64,000 nucleotides of DNA from Desulfobacula sp. GTDB taxonomy: Bacteria; Desulfobacterota; Desulfobacteria; Desulfobacterales; Desulfobacteraceae. The DNA lies in contig NZ_JAQYWD010000012.1 in assembly GCF_030145145.1 (NCBI RefSeq), positions 1 to 64,000 on the forward strand, read 5' to 3'. Made by a program: the position numbers and the translations under genes. Shown one piece after another: positions 36,624 to 45,391 of the stretch. Within the stretch, counting starts at the first letter, position 1. Every line of letters begins with the position of its first letter. Under the pieces are notes generated by a model. That model did no database searches. It was not told the origin of the DNA and saw nothing but the letters and a program-made list of their open reading frames with translations.

Positions 36624-37445
36624 ATGCGCCCGAAAAAAAATAATAGCAAAAGAGGTTTCATAACGATTGCCGTGGTTTTGCTTGGGGTGTTTTTTTTCAG
36701 GACCCTGTATGTGAATAAGTTTCGAGAAAAGCCCCTGCTATCCCTGAAAAATGAAATCGGGGCAGTGAAAAAACCCGGGGACAATAAAACAGACATGACG
36801 ACGAATGAAGACGGCATCGTTCAAGGGGATATTGTTGTTATGCCGACCATTGATTATAACCATCTTAATGAAGACAAAAAACTCAAGCACCTCATGGCAT
36901 CCCGCAAAGCACCCCTGGGAATCAAAAAAAGTCTTGACATGATTGTCAGGTCTGATGAGACCGTTCAAATTGGTGATACGCAAATTTCCATGAGAGATAT
37001 CCTGGAAAAAGCCTTTGTTAAAGAGGGAGCTGTTTTCCAGGAACGCATCCATGAATCCGGGGCTGTCCTGCCGCAACAGATAAAATCCTACGGGATTTAT
37101 GTGATTCGGCCCGGGGATAATATATGGAATATTCATTTTAATATTTTAAAAGAATTTTATGAGCATCAGGGGATAATAGTTTCAGCAGAGGCAGATGAAC
37201 CCATTGATAAAGGCATGAGTTCCGGGATCGGGAAAATTTTAAAGTTTTCCGAAACCCTGGTGATTATTTACAATCTTATTGAAAAAAAGGTGGACTCAGA
37301 CATTGACCTGGTTGAGCCGCTGAGTAAAATTGTCGTTTACAATATGGAGGAGATATTTTCGCTTCTCCAGGAAGTTGACTATCATAATATAAACAGAATC
37401 CACTTTGATGGAAAAACCATCTGGATTCCTGCAAAAAAATCATAA
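36624..37445 (+). CDS. unknown membrane protein with LysM-like segment
   Basis: 273 residues. A basic start (RPKKNNSKRG) and one membrane helix (FITIAVVLLGVFFFRTLYV) are followed by a periplasmic part. The middle holds YGIYVIRPGDNIWNIHFNIL, which looks like the opening of a LysM domain (xVxxGDxLWxIA), and the end closes with NINRIHFDGKTIWIPAKKS, like the last strand of LysM, but the stretch between is about 90 residues instead of 25. I do not recognise the family. It sits between rng and yajC on the same strand. Confidence 0.6.
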   Translation: MRPKKNNSKRGFITIAVVLLGVFFFRTLYVNKFREKPLLSLKNEIGAVKKPGDNKTDMTTNEDGIVQGDIVVMPTIDYNHLNEDKKLKHLMASRKAPLGIKKSLDMIVRSDETVQIGDTQISMRDILEKAFVKEGAVFQERIHESGAVLPQQIKSYGIYVIRPGDNIWNIHFNILKEFYEHQGIIVSAEADEPIDKGMSSGIGKILKFSETLVIIYNLIEKKVDSDIDLVEPLSKIVVYNMEEIFSLLQEVDYHNINRIHFDGKTIWIPAKKS

Positions 37446-37479
37446 CTATGTATTTTATTTATTTTAAGGAGGATTTGCT

Positions 37480-37815
37480 TTGATTAGTACTGCTTATGCA
37501 ATGGGACAAACAGGTGGACAAGCGGGTGGAATAGCCGGTTTCTTACCGATTATTATTTTATTTGCCATTTTTTATTTCCTTTTGATTCGACCCCAGCAAA
37601 AAAAGGCCAAGGAGCACAGGGAAATGATCGCAAATTTAAAAAAAGGCGTTAGAATCGTTACATCGGGTGGTATTTATGGAACGATCCAAAGTCTAGATGA
37701 CACGACCATCGGGCTTGAAATTGCTGAAAAGGTAAAAATAAAAATTTCCCGGGGAAATGTTGCTGCGGTAATTTCTGATACGCAACCGGTACAGAAAGAA
37801 GATAAAAAAAAATAA
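37480..37815 (+). CDS. yajC: preprotein translocase subunit YajC
   Basis: 111 residues: Gly-rich opening, one membrane helix (FLPIIILFAIFYFLLIRPQQ), then KKAKEHREMIANLKKGVRIV and TSGGIYGTI. Accessory component of the SecDF complex. Translation starts at TTG behind AAGGAGG. Followed 21 bp later by secD. Confidence 0.95.
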   Translation: MISTAYAMGQTGGQAGGIAGFLPIIILFAIFYFLLIRPQQKKAKEHREMIANLKKGVRIVTSGGIYGTIQSLDDTTIGLEIAEKVKIKISRGNVAAVISDTQPVQKEDKKK

Positions 37816-37836
37816 ATCCATTAGGAGTAATTCGAT

Positions 37837-39408
37837 TTGAAACCATTTACCGTTAAAACTGTATTGATTCTTATTGTTGTTTTGACAGCCGTTGTCTGTT
37901 TGCTTCCGACCTTCTTTAATTGCTGGCCCCATAAAAAAATCAATCTGGGGCTGGATCTCCAGGGAGGAATGCATCTTGTACTTGAAGTTCAAAATATCAA
38001 AGCAGTTGAAGCAGAGGTGGAAAGAACCATACAAGAGATTAAAAAAGAGATTAGAAATGAAGGTGTGAAGCATTTGGGAATTTCCCGTCTGAATGACAAC
38101 TCTATTCTTGCTAAATTTCAAGGGGATAAAAACAAATCCGGCTTTGAGACAGTTCTTTCAAAAAACTTTAAAAATTTGATCACCCAACGACCTCAAACCA
38201 GCAACAATATCATTTCCTTTAAATTGGCCTTGCCGGAAAAAGAGGTTGCCTCCATTAAGAAAATGGCCACGGAACAGGCCCTTGAAACCATCCGCAACAG
38301 GATTGATGAGTTTGGGGTAAGTGAGCCCGATATCCGTATACAGGGTGAAAACAGAATTCTTTTGCAGCTGCCGGGGATCAAGGACCCTGAAAGGGCAAAA
38401 AGTCTTATCGGAAAAACCGCCCAATTGACATTCCAACTGGTGGATGATGATGCAGATGTTAATCTGGCCTTAAAAGGAACCCCTCCCGTGGGAGATGAGG
38501 TTCTTTATCAAAACAAATACAATCCCGCATCCGGCACATCCACTAAAATTCCTTTTTTAATCAAAAAAAGAGTCCTTTTGGATGGCAGTCTATTAACCGA
38601 TGCCAGGGTCGAGTTTGACCAATTTCAACAACCCCAGGTGGGGATTGAATTTGATCGAAAAGGGGCCAGAATTTTTGACCGTGTCACCGGGGAAAATATC
38701 CATAAACGCCTGGCCATTGTCCTGGATCAATCGGTGTATTCCGCACCGGTCATCCAGGACAGGATTGCCGGGGGAAAAGCCCGAATAACCGGTAACTTTA
38801 CTTTGAATGAAGCAAAAGATCTGGCCATTGCCCTGAGAGCCGGTTCTTTGCCGGCACCGGTGAATATCATTGAAGAACGGACCGTGGGTCCCACACTGGG
38901 GTCTGATTCCATCCGTACCGGGCTTGTTTCAATGGCGGTTGGCGGACTGCTTGTGATCCTGTTCATGGCGATTTATTATAAGGGTTCCGGTTTGATTGCG
39001 GATCTGGCACTGATTATCAATATCATTCTTATTGGTGGTGGACTTGCAGCGTTCCAGGCCACCTTAACGCTGCCCGGAATAGCCGGTATCATTCTGACCA
39101 TCGGTATGGCGGTTGATGCCAATGTGATTATTTATGAAAGGATCAGAGAAGAACTCAAGTCCGGGAAAACAGCCCTGGCATCAGTTCATGCCGGATTTGA
39201 CCGTGCAACCCTGACAATTCTGGATGCCAATGTGACCACCCTGATTGCCGCCCTGGTGCTTTACCAGTTTGGTACCGGTGCGATCAAGGGATTTGCCGTT
39301 ACCCTTTGCCTGGGAATTGTGGCAAGTCTTTTTACGGCCCTGGTCCTTTCAAAAAACATTTTTGATTTTGTTCTCAAGAACAAAGTATCGTCAAAATTAA
39401 GTATATAA
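37837..39408 (+). CDS. secD: protein translocase subunit SecD
   Basis: 523 residues with six membrane helices and the large P1 periplasmic domain between the first two. GLDLQGGMHLVLEV after the first helix, TIRNRIDEFGVSEPDI, and the C-terminal LTLPGIAGIILTIGMAVDAN, which carries the conserved Asp needed for proton use. Starts at TTG with TAGGAG ahead. Works with SecF and YajC to pull exported proteins across the membrane. Confidence 0.97.
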   Translation: MKPFTVKTVLILIVVLTAVVCLLPTFFNCWPHKKINLGLDLQGGMHLVLEVQNIKAVEAEVERTIQEIKKEIRNEGVKHLGISRLNDNSILAKFQGDKNKSGFETVLSKNFKNLITQRPQTSNNIISFKLALPEKEVASIKKMATEQALETIRNRIDEFGVSEPDIRIQGENRILLQLPGIKDPERAKSLIGKTAQLTFQLVDDDADVNLALKGTPPVGDEVLYQNKYNPASGTSTKIPFLIKKRVLLDGSLLTDARVEFDQFQQPQVGIEFDRKGARIFDRVTGENIHKRLAIVLDQSVYSAPVIQDRIAGGKARITGNFTLNEAKDLAIALRAGSLPAPVNIIEERTVGPTLGSDSIRTGLVSMAVGGLLVILFMAIYYKGSGLIADLALIINIILIGGGLAAFQATLTLPGIAGIILTIGMAVDANVIIYERIREELKSGKTALASVHAGFDRATLTILDANVTTLIAALVLYQFGTGAIKGFAVTLCLGIVASLFTALVLSKNIFDFVLKNKVSSKLSI

Positions 39409-39420
39409 AGGAAAACCATA

Positions 39421-40452
39421 ATGCAACTTATCAAGTCTGGTATTAACATAGACTTTATCGGTAAACGAAAAATCGGATTTGTTTTATCCATTGCCCTGAT
39501 CCTCCTGAGCATCGGGTCCCTCATTGTTCATAAGGGACCCAACTATGGCATCGATTTTGTGGGGGGGACCATCATCCAGCTCAAATTTTCAGAATCGGTC
39601 CCCATTGGCGACATCCGATCCGCCATATCCAATATCGGCTTTAAAGATGCTTCCGTACAGAACTTTGGACAGGATATGGACCATGAATATCTCATCCGGA
39701 CCAGCAACCTGGAAATGACCAGTAAAGGATTGTCTCAATCCATATCTGATGCGGTCAAAGCAGCCACCGGGATTGTGCCTGAAATCCGAAGGGTGGAGAT
39801 GGTTGGCCCCCAGATCGGCCAGGACTTAAGGAACAAAGCCCTTTTGGCTATTTTTTATTCCCTGTTATTTATCACCATCTATATTTCCGGCAGGTTTGAA
39901 TTAAAATGGATGATCTCCGGTGTTACTGCCGGGTCATTAATGACTGCTGTTTATTTTCTGTCCATATTCAATGTCGGTATTGGTGTGCTCATCGCAGCCG
40001 CGTTGGTGATCTCTCTAGCCTTGTTCTGGGTATTACAATTCAGATATGCCATGGGTGCCATTGTGGCTCTCCTGCACGATGTGTTGATCACGGTGGGGGT
40101 ATTCTCAATTTTAAACCTGGATTTTTCTTTGCCGATTATTGCCGCCCTGTTGACCATTATCGGGTACTCATTGAATGATACCATTATTGTCTTTGACCGG
40201 ATCCGGGAAAACCTGAAAGGGATCAAAACAACGGACAAATTGTCAGTGCTGTTTAATAAAAGCATCAATGAAACCCTTTCCAGAACAATTTTAACATCAA
40301 CAACCACGTTGATCGTTCTGCTGGCGCTTTACTTTCTGGGGGGAGAAATCATCCATAATTTTGCCTTCGCCATGATTATCGGTGTCCTTATCGGCACGTA
40401 TTCTTCCATATTTGTGGCAAGCCCTATTGTTCTGGCCGCCACCAAAAGGTAA
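39421..40452 (+). CDS. secF: protein translocase subunit SecF
   Basis: 343 residues, six membrane helices. NYGIDFVGGTIIQLKF after the first, VGPQIGQDLRNKALLAIFYS, TIIGYSLNDTIIVFDRIREN and SRTILTSTTTLIVLLALYF. Partner of SecD, encoded 12 bp after it, as separate proteins rather than one fusion. Confidence 0.97.
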   Translation: MQLIKSGINIDFIGKRKIGFVLSIALILLSIGSLIVHKGPNYGIDFVGGTIIQLKFSESVPIGDIRSAISNIGFKDASVQNFGQDMDHEYLIRTSNLEMTSKGLSQSISDAVKAATGIVPEIRRVEMVGPQIGQDLRNKALLAIFYSLLFITIYISGRFELKWMISGVTAGSLMTAVYFLSIFNVGIGVLIAAALVISLALFWVLQFRYAMGAIVALLHDVLITVGVFSILNLDFSLPIIAALLTIIGYSLNDTIIVFDRIRENLKGIKTTDKLSVLFNKSINETLSRTILTSTTTLIVLLALYFLGGEIIHNFAFAMIIGVLIGTYSSIFVASPIVLAATKR

Positions 40453-40456
40453 GGGA

Positions 40457-41146
40457 ATGATTGATTTCAAATCTCATTTGTGTCACCTTGTTTTTCTGTT
40501 GATGTCAACAATTTTCTTTGTTTCCTGCGGTGCTATCCATTCAACGGATGGACCCGCAGGAAACCTTGAAAAGAAAACGGCCGCTGAGACCCGGATATCC
40601 AGGCTGGAATCGGAACTCTCAGCAGTCAAGCAGGGCCAGGCAGAATTGGTCGTTCAAATGGAAAACAAAAATACCACCTTGGAAACGCTTGAAGAAACCC
40701 TTTTGACCATGGAAAAAAAGATATCCGCCCTGGAAAAAAAACCGTCCGCTGCCCGGTATACCGCCCCCTCTGTCAACCCGACATCGCTGTATAAAAAAGC
40801 AAGAAACGTTTTAATTGAGGGAAACTATGAAACGGCGGCAGACCTGTTCACTGAGTTTATCAACACCTATCCCCAGGACCACCTGGCCGACAACGCCGTC
40901 TACTGGCTGGGGGAGTGTTACTATTCTCTGGGAGAGTATCACCGCGCCATTTCTGTGTTCAAAGATCTGGAACTAAAATATCCAACATCAGATAAAACCC
41001 CGGATGCACTGCTAAAATTAGGCTATTCATATTTATCCCTGGCAGATGCCAATCGGGCAAATCACTATTTAAAACAAGTCTTAAAAAAATATCCTTTTTC
41101 TTCGGCCGCAGAAAAAGCCCAGGAAAAACTGGAAAAATTTGAATAA
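40457..41146 (+). CDS. CpoB/YbgF-like TPR lipoprotein
   Basis: 229 residues. Lipoprotein signal ending FFVSCGAIH (Cys 24), then a coiled coil (RISRLESELSAVKQGQAELV), then three tetratricopeptide repeats in the CpoB pattern: YKKARNVLIEGNYETAADLF, AVYWLGECYYSLGEYHRAIS, ALLKLGYSYLSLADANRANH. CpoB coordinates peptidoglycan synthesis and outer-membrane constriction with the Tol-Pal system; no tol or pal gene is in the window, and most CpoB proteins are not lipoproteins, so the name is a family-level call. Start at 40457 with AAGGG, four bases after secF. Confidence 0.82.
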   Translation: MIDFKSHLCHLVFLLMSTIFFVSCGAIHSTDGPAGNLEKKTAAETRISRLESELSAVKQGQAELVVQMENKNTTLETLEETLLTMEKKISALEKKPSAARYTAPSVNPTSLYKKARNVLIEGNYETAADLFTEFINTYPQDHLADNAVYWLGECYYSLGEYHRAISVFKDLELKYPTSDKTPDALLKLGYSYLSLADANRANHYLKQVLKKYPFSSAAEKAQEKLEKFE

Positions 41147-41160
41147 TATCCATTTTAAAC

Positions 41161-42291
41161 ATGCAGACGTCCTTTGAAAAATATCTACCTTGGTTTACGT
41201 TGCGGGAAATTCCGTTTTTGGGCAATACCCTGTATAAACGTCTCATCCATGAATTTAACTCCCCGGAAAACGTTTTAAAGGCATCTGAAAATCAACTTCA
41301 ACGGGTGAACACCCTCTCTTCAAGGATTTTAACCGGCATTCTCCATCATACAGCAGCGCTTTCCAGGGCAAAAAAAGAATTAGATCTTATTTTAAGCAAC
41401 CATATTCAAATTGTAACCTTGACAGATGCGGCCTATCCTGCGTTACTCAAACAAATTCCAGACCCTCCCCCTTTTTTGACCTACCTGGGCATCCTTGATA
41501 ACACCGCGCCGAGTATCTCTGTTATCGGCTCAAGGACGGCAACCGCCTATGGCTTAAGTACCTCTGAGAATCTTTCCTATAAATTGGCCATAAACGGATT
41601 TCAGATTGTCAGTGGGCTGGCAAGGGGAATTGATACCATGGCCCACAAGGGTGCCTTAAAAGCAAACGGGAAAACCATCGCTGTGATGGGGTCCGGATTG
41701 AATAAGATATATCCCAGGGAAAATCAGGGCCTGTTCCAGGCCATTGCGGAAACCGGCACTGTTTTTTCAGAATTCAGAATCAATACCCATCCATTACCCT
41801 CAAATTTTCCCATTCGAAACCGGATTATTGCCGGGCTGTCCTGTGGCAGCATTGTTGTTGAAGCTGCCAGAAGAAGTGGATCTTTGATCACGGCTCGACT
41901 GGCCGGTGAATATAACCGTGAAGTATTTGCAGTTCCCGGAAGCATCACATCAAAAAAAAGCGAAGGCACCCATTCGCTGTTAAAACAAGGGGCCAAACTA
42001 GTTGAAACCGAAATGGATGTGATGGATGAACTCCATCATTTTGTTCATAAAAAACGAGAAACCCGTCCAGCGACCCCTTTAAAACCGACAACCCACCATG
42101 AAAAATTCAAACAGCATCCATCTTTAATGATGAATTTTCTTGACCCCTACCCTGTCCATATCGATGTTTTGATCGAGAAAAGCGGAATGGACAGTTCCCA
42201 GGTGACATCACAATTACTGGATTTGGAACTGGAAGGTAAAGTGACACGCCATCAGGGCAATTATTATTCGATCTCGGAGGAATACCATTGA
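41161..42291 (+). CDS. dprA: DNA-processing protein DprA
   Basis: 376 residues. Rossmann-like DNA-binding core: VIGSRTATAYGLSTSENLSY, VSGLARGIDTMAHKGAL, TIAVMGSGLNKIYPRENQGL, FPIRNRIIAGLSCGSIVVEA, GSLITARLAGEYNREVFAVP. The C-terminal winged helix (HIDVLIEKSGMDSSQVTSQL) is also present. Loads RecA onto incoming single-stranded DNA in transformation. Overlaps the topA start by four bases; dprA-topA is a very common pair. Confidence 0.95.
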   Translation: MQTSFEKYLPWFTLREIPFLGNTLYKRLIHEFNSPENVLKASENQLQRVNTLSSRILTGILHHTAALSRAKKELDLILSNHIQIVTLTDAAYPALLKQIPDPPPFLTYLGILDNTAPSISVIGSRTATAYGLSTSENLSYKLAINGFQIVSGLARGIDTMAHKGALKANGKTIAVMGSGLNKIYPRENQGLFQAIAETGTVFSEFRINTHPLPSNFPIRNRIIAGLSCGSIVVEAARRSGSLITARLAGEYNREVFAVPGSITSKKSEGTHSLLKQGAKLVETEMDVMDELHHFVHKKRETRPATPLKPTTHHEKFKQHPSLMMNFLDPYPVHIDVLIEKSGMDSSQVTSQLLDLELEGKVTRHQGNYYSISEEYH

Positions 42292-44555
42292 GCAAACCCC
42301 TAATTATCGTCGAGTCTCCAACCAAAATTAAAACCCTGAAAAAATATGTGGGAAAAGAATTCAATGTAGCTGCCAGTGCCGGCCATATAAGGGACCTTCC
42401 CGTTAAAACCCTTGGGATTGATCTTGAAAAAAATTTTAAAGCCCAATATGTCAACATAAAAGACAAATCAAAAGTGATCGCTAATTTAAAGAAACTGGCC
42501 AAGGATGCGGATGAAGTCTATCTTGCACCGGATCCGGATCGTGAAGGGGAAGCCATTGCCTTCCACATCATGGATATTTTAAAGAAAAAAGACCGGGTGT
42601 TTCATCGTGTTCTTATTCATGAGTTAACGAAAAAAGGCATTCAAGAGGCATTACAGCAGACCCTGGTACCGGATGTTCACAAATATGATGCGCAACAGGC
42701 AAGAAGAAAACTGGATCGGCTGGTGGGGTATCAGATTTCTCCGTTGCTATGGCAAAAAGTCCAGAGAGGATTAAGTGCAGGAAGGGTTCAGTCTGTTGCG
42801 GTTAAAATTATTTGTGACCGGGAAAGAGATATTCGAAAATTTATTCCGGAAGAATTTTGGACGATTACAGCAGACCTTGTTTCAGAAGCGCCCCCTCAGT
42901 TTAATGCCAGCCTCATTAAGATTAACAATAAAAAAGCCAAAATCATTAACGAGAAGCAGGCCACAGGTATTTTAAAAGATCTTGAAGCCGCCCAGTTTGT
43001 TATTCATGAAATAAAGACCAAAACCATCAAGCGAAACCCCTTACCCCCCTTTATTACCAGCAAACTTCAACAGGATGCCATTAACCAGCTTAGATTTTCA
43101 GCACGAAAAACCATGGTGGTTGCCCAGCAGCTCTATGAAGGCATTGAGATTGGAACAGAAGGCCCGGAAGGCCTGATCACCTATATGCGGACCGATTCCA
43201 TCAGAATCGCACCGGATGCCGCCCAGGAAGCACAGTCATTTATCCTGCAAAACCTGGGAGAAGAATATGCATTGACCACCCCCCGGTCCTTTAAAAACAA
43301 AAACAAGGTCCAGGATGCCCATGAAGCCATTCGTCCCACTTCGGTTTTTCACACACCTGAAAACCTTAAAAAATTTCTATCACCGGATCAGTTCAAACTC
43401 TATGACCTGATATGGAAACGGTTTGTGGCATCACAAATGGCCCAGGCCATCATAGACCAGAAGACCATCTTGATTCAGGCAACCGAGACATACCTGTTTT
43501 CAGTCAGCGGTTCAACCGTGCGGTTTCCGGGTTTCATGACGCTGTATTCCCAGGATGAGGAAGCAAATGGGAAAGACATACAGGCGCTGCCGGATGCCAA
43601 AGAAGGCACCCTGCTGGAAACATTGGGAATTATTCCCAAACAGCATTTTACAAAGCCACCCCCACGATTTTCCGAGGCATCCCTTGTCAAAGAGCTTGAA
43701 AAAAACGGTATTGGTCGACCCAGTACCTATGCGTCTATCCTGTCCGTGATCCGGGATAAAGGATATGTGGACCTTGTGAATCGGTATTTTATTCCCAGTG
43801 AACTCGGGTTTATTGTCAACGATCTGTTGGTCGCTTCTTTTCCAACGGTTTTAAATATCTCTTTCACCGCCCAGATGGAAACCAACCTTGACGATGTTGA
43901 AACCGGTAACTTAGAAGAAGTGCAGCTGTTAACTGATTTTTACACGTCCTTCAAGACATACCTGGATGCGGCAAGTGAACACATGACCAGTGTCAAAGGG
44001 GTTGGCATTGAGACAGGCTTGACGTGTCCGTCCTGTGAAAAGCCATTGAATATCAAAATTGGCAAAAACGGTCATTTCCTTGCCTGTACCGGATATCCAG
44101 AGTGTTCATTTACCAGCAATTATCTTCGAGATGAACGCGGCAATATTTCAATTGTTGAAAAAATCATTGATAATACCAAGGTCAAAGACTGCATCAAATG
44201 TGGTAAACCCATGGTTCAAAAAGAAGGCCGTTTCGGCCCCTTCCTCGCCTGTACCGGATATCCGGAGTGTAAGCATACCGAATCCGTCAATGGGGAATTC
44301 AGTGGCAAGGATATCGGCGTAAAATGCCCTGAAACCAATTGCCAGGGAACCATTGTGGAAAAAAAGACCAAAAGAGGAAAAATCTTTTTTGGCTGCTCAA
44401 CCTATCCGGATTGCACCTTTGCATCATGGGACAAACCGGTTGACAGGGTTTGTCCGGATTGCAACTCACCCTATCTGGTGGAAAAAGAGACCAAAAAGGA
44501 AGGAAAATTTTTAAAATGCCCCAACCGGAAGTGTAATTTCAAAGAACCGATATAA
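42288..44555 (+). CDS. topA: DNA topoisomerase I
   Basis: 755 residues. TOPRIM at the start (LIIVESPTKIKTLKKYVG, YLAPDPDREGEAIAFHI), the strand-passage core with catalytic Tyr in TYMRTDSIRIA, and FTAQMETNLDDVE. The C-terminus has four zinc-ribbon units (CPSCEKPL, CIKCGKPM, CPETNCQG, CPDCNSPY and their partner Cys pairs), of which the first three have a GF/FxxC(T/S)xYPxC closing motif. Start is TTG inside the dprA stop. Relaxes negative supercoils. Confidence 0.96.
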   Translation: MSKPLIIVESPTKIKTLKKYVGKEFNVAASAGHIRDLPVKTLGIDLEKNFKAQYVNIKDKSKVIANLKKLAKDADEVYLAPDPDREGEAIAFHIMDILKKKDRVFHRVLIHELTKKGIQEALQQTLVPDVHKYDAQQARRKLDRLVGYQISPLLWQKVQRGLSAGRVQSVAVKIICDRERDIRKFIPEEFWTITADLVSEAPPQFNASLIKINNKKAKIINEKQATGILKDLEAAQFVIHEIKTKTIKRNPLPPFITSKLQQDAINQLRFSARKTMVVAQQLYEGIEIGTEGPEGLITYMRTDSIRIAPDAAQEAQSFILQNLGEEYALTTPRSFKNKNKVQDAHEAIRPTSVFHTPENLKKFLSPDQFKLYDLIWKRFVASQMAQAIIDQKTILIQATETYLFSVSGSTVRFPGFMTLYSQDEEANGKDIQALPDAKEGTLLETLGIIPKQHFTKPPPRFSEASLVKELEKNGIGRPSTYASILSVIRDKGYVDLVNRYFIPSELGFIVNDLLVASFPTVLNISFTAQMETNLDDVETGNLEEVQLLTDFYTSFKTYLDAASEHMTSVKGVGIETGLTCPSCEKPLNIKIGKNGHFLACTGYPECSFTSNYLRDERGNISIVEKIIDNTKVKDCIKCGKPMVQKEGRFGPFLACTGYPECKHTESVNGEFSGKDIGVKCPETNCQGTIVEKKTKRGKIFFGCSTYPDCTFASWDKPVDRVCPDCNSPYLVEKETKKEGKFLKCPNRKCNFKEPI

Positions 44556-44582
44556 AAAATCCGACCCGGTTATTTACCCTTT

Positions 44583-45146
44583 TTATTCATTAACCCTTTC
44601 GACATATTCTCGGGTCCGGGTATCAATTTTTATCATCTGTCCCTGGTCTATAAAGGGGGGCACCTGGACTTCTAATCCGGTTTCAAGGATTGCCGGTTTG
44701 GTGCTTCCGGTGGCGGTATCCCCTTTTGCCCAGGGTTCTGATTCCACCACCTGCAAATTGATAAAATTGGGCAGGGTAATCCCAATGGGCAGGCCATTAT
44801 ACAAGAGAATGGTACAGACGGTATTATCCTTAAGCAAATCTGTTGCATCCCCTACCTGGTCTTTGTTCAGGAAATGCTGTTCATAGTTGGCGGTATTCAT
44901 AAAACAATAACTGTCTTTATCCGAATATAGATATTCCATTTCCTGTTCTTCAAGATCCGCTCGCTTAAACTTGTCACCGGATCGATAGGTCCGTTCGAAC
45001 AAGTTACCCGTAATCATATTTTTTAATTTGCATTTATAAAGGGACTGCCCTTTGCCGGGTTTTTTAAATTCAAATCCAATAACGATATAGGGTTCACCAT
45101 CTATTTCAAACTTTAACCCCTTTTTTAAATCACTTGCTAAATACAT
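44583..45146 (-). CDS. efp: elongation factor P
   Basis: 187 residues, three beta-barrel domains. The loop KKPGKGQS places Lys 32 where the post-translationally modified Lys sits in enterics (Arg in the EarP type), so an EpmA/EpmB-like or unmodified form is expected. FERTYRSGDKF, MEYLYSDKDSYCFMNTANYE and GLEVQVPPFIDQGQMIKID are family hallmarks. Relieves ribosome stalling at polyproline. Convergent with topA, no strong terminator between them. Confidence 0.96.
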   Translation of the reverse strand: MYLASDLKKGLKFEIDGEPYIVIGFEFKKPGKGQSLYKCKLKNMITGNLFERTYRSGDKFKRADLEEQEMEYLYSDKDSYCFMNTANYEQHFLNKDQVGDATDLLKDNTVCTILLYNGLPIGITLPNFINLQVVESEPWAKGDTATGSTKPAILETGLEVQVPPFIDQGQMIKIDTRTREYVERVNE

Positions 45147-45240
45147 GTAATGCTCCTCATTTATCTTTCGAATATAATTGTTGCCATCATTTCCTTCTCT
45201 TTAATCATATTAGGGGCCAATTGGCAACCTCCGGATACAC

Positions 45241-45304
45241 CAATTCTCATTATGGCAATAACTAAACCGGGTCAGGCGACCATTGCGTTTTATGATGAGA
45301 ATTG
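45241..45304. mobile_element. palindromic MITE-like element, copy 3 (short form)
   Basis: 64 bp with perfect 10-bp ends CAATTCTCAT (45241-45250) and ATGAGAATTG (45295-45304). Its first 30 bp match copy 2 at 7473-7502 in 28 positions, and it carries GGGTCAGGCG in the centre. Compared with copy 1 it lacks most of the inner hairpin. It sits in the efp-guaA intergenic region. Confidence 0.65.
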
Positions 45305-45391
45305 CGGCACCAGATAAAAACAACTTGCTTTTTTGTCTGTATTATAGGAAAAAATATGATTTAGAAATTTTATCAATACAGGGAAAGTGTT

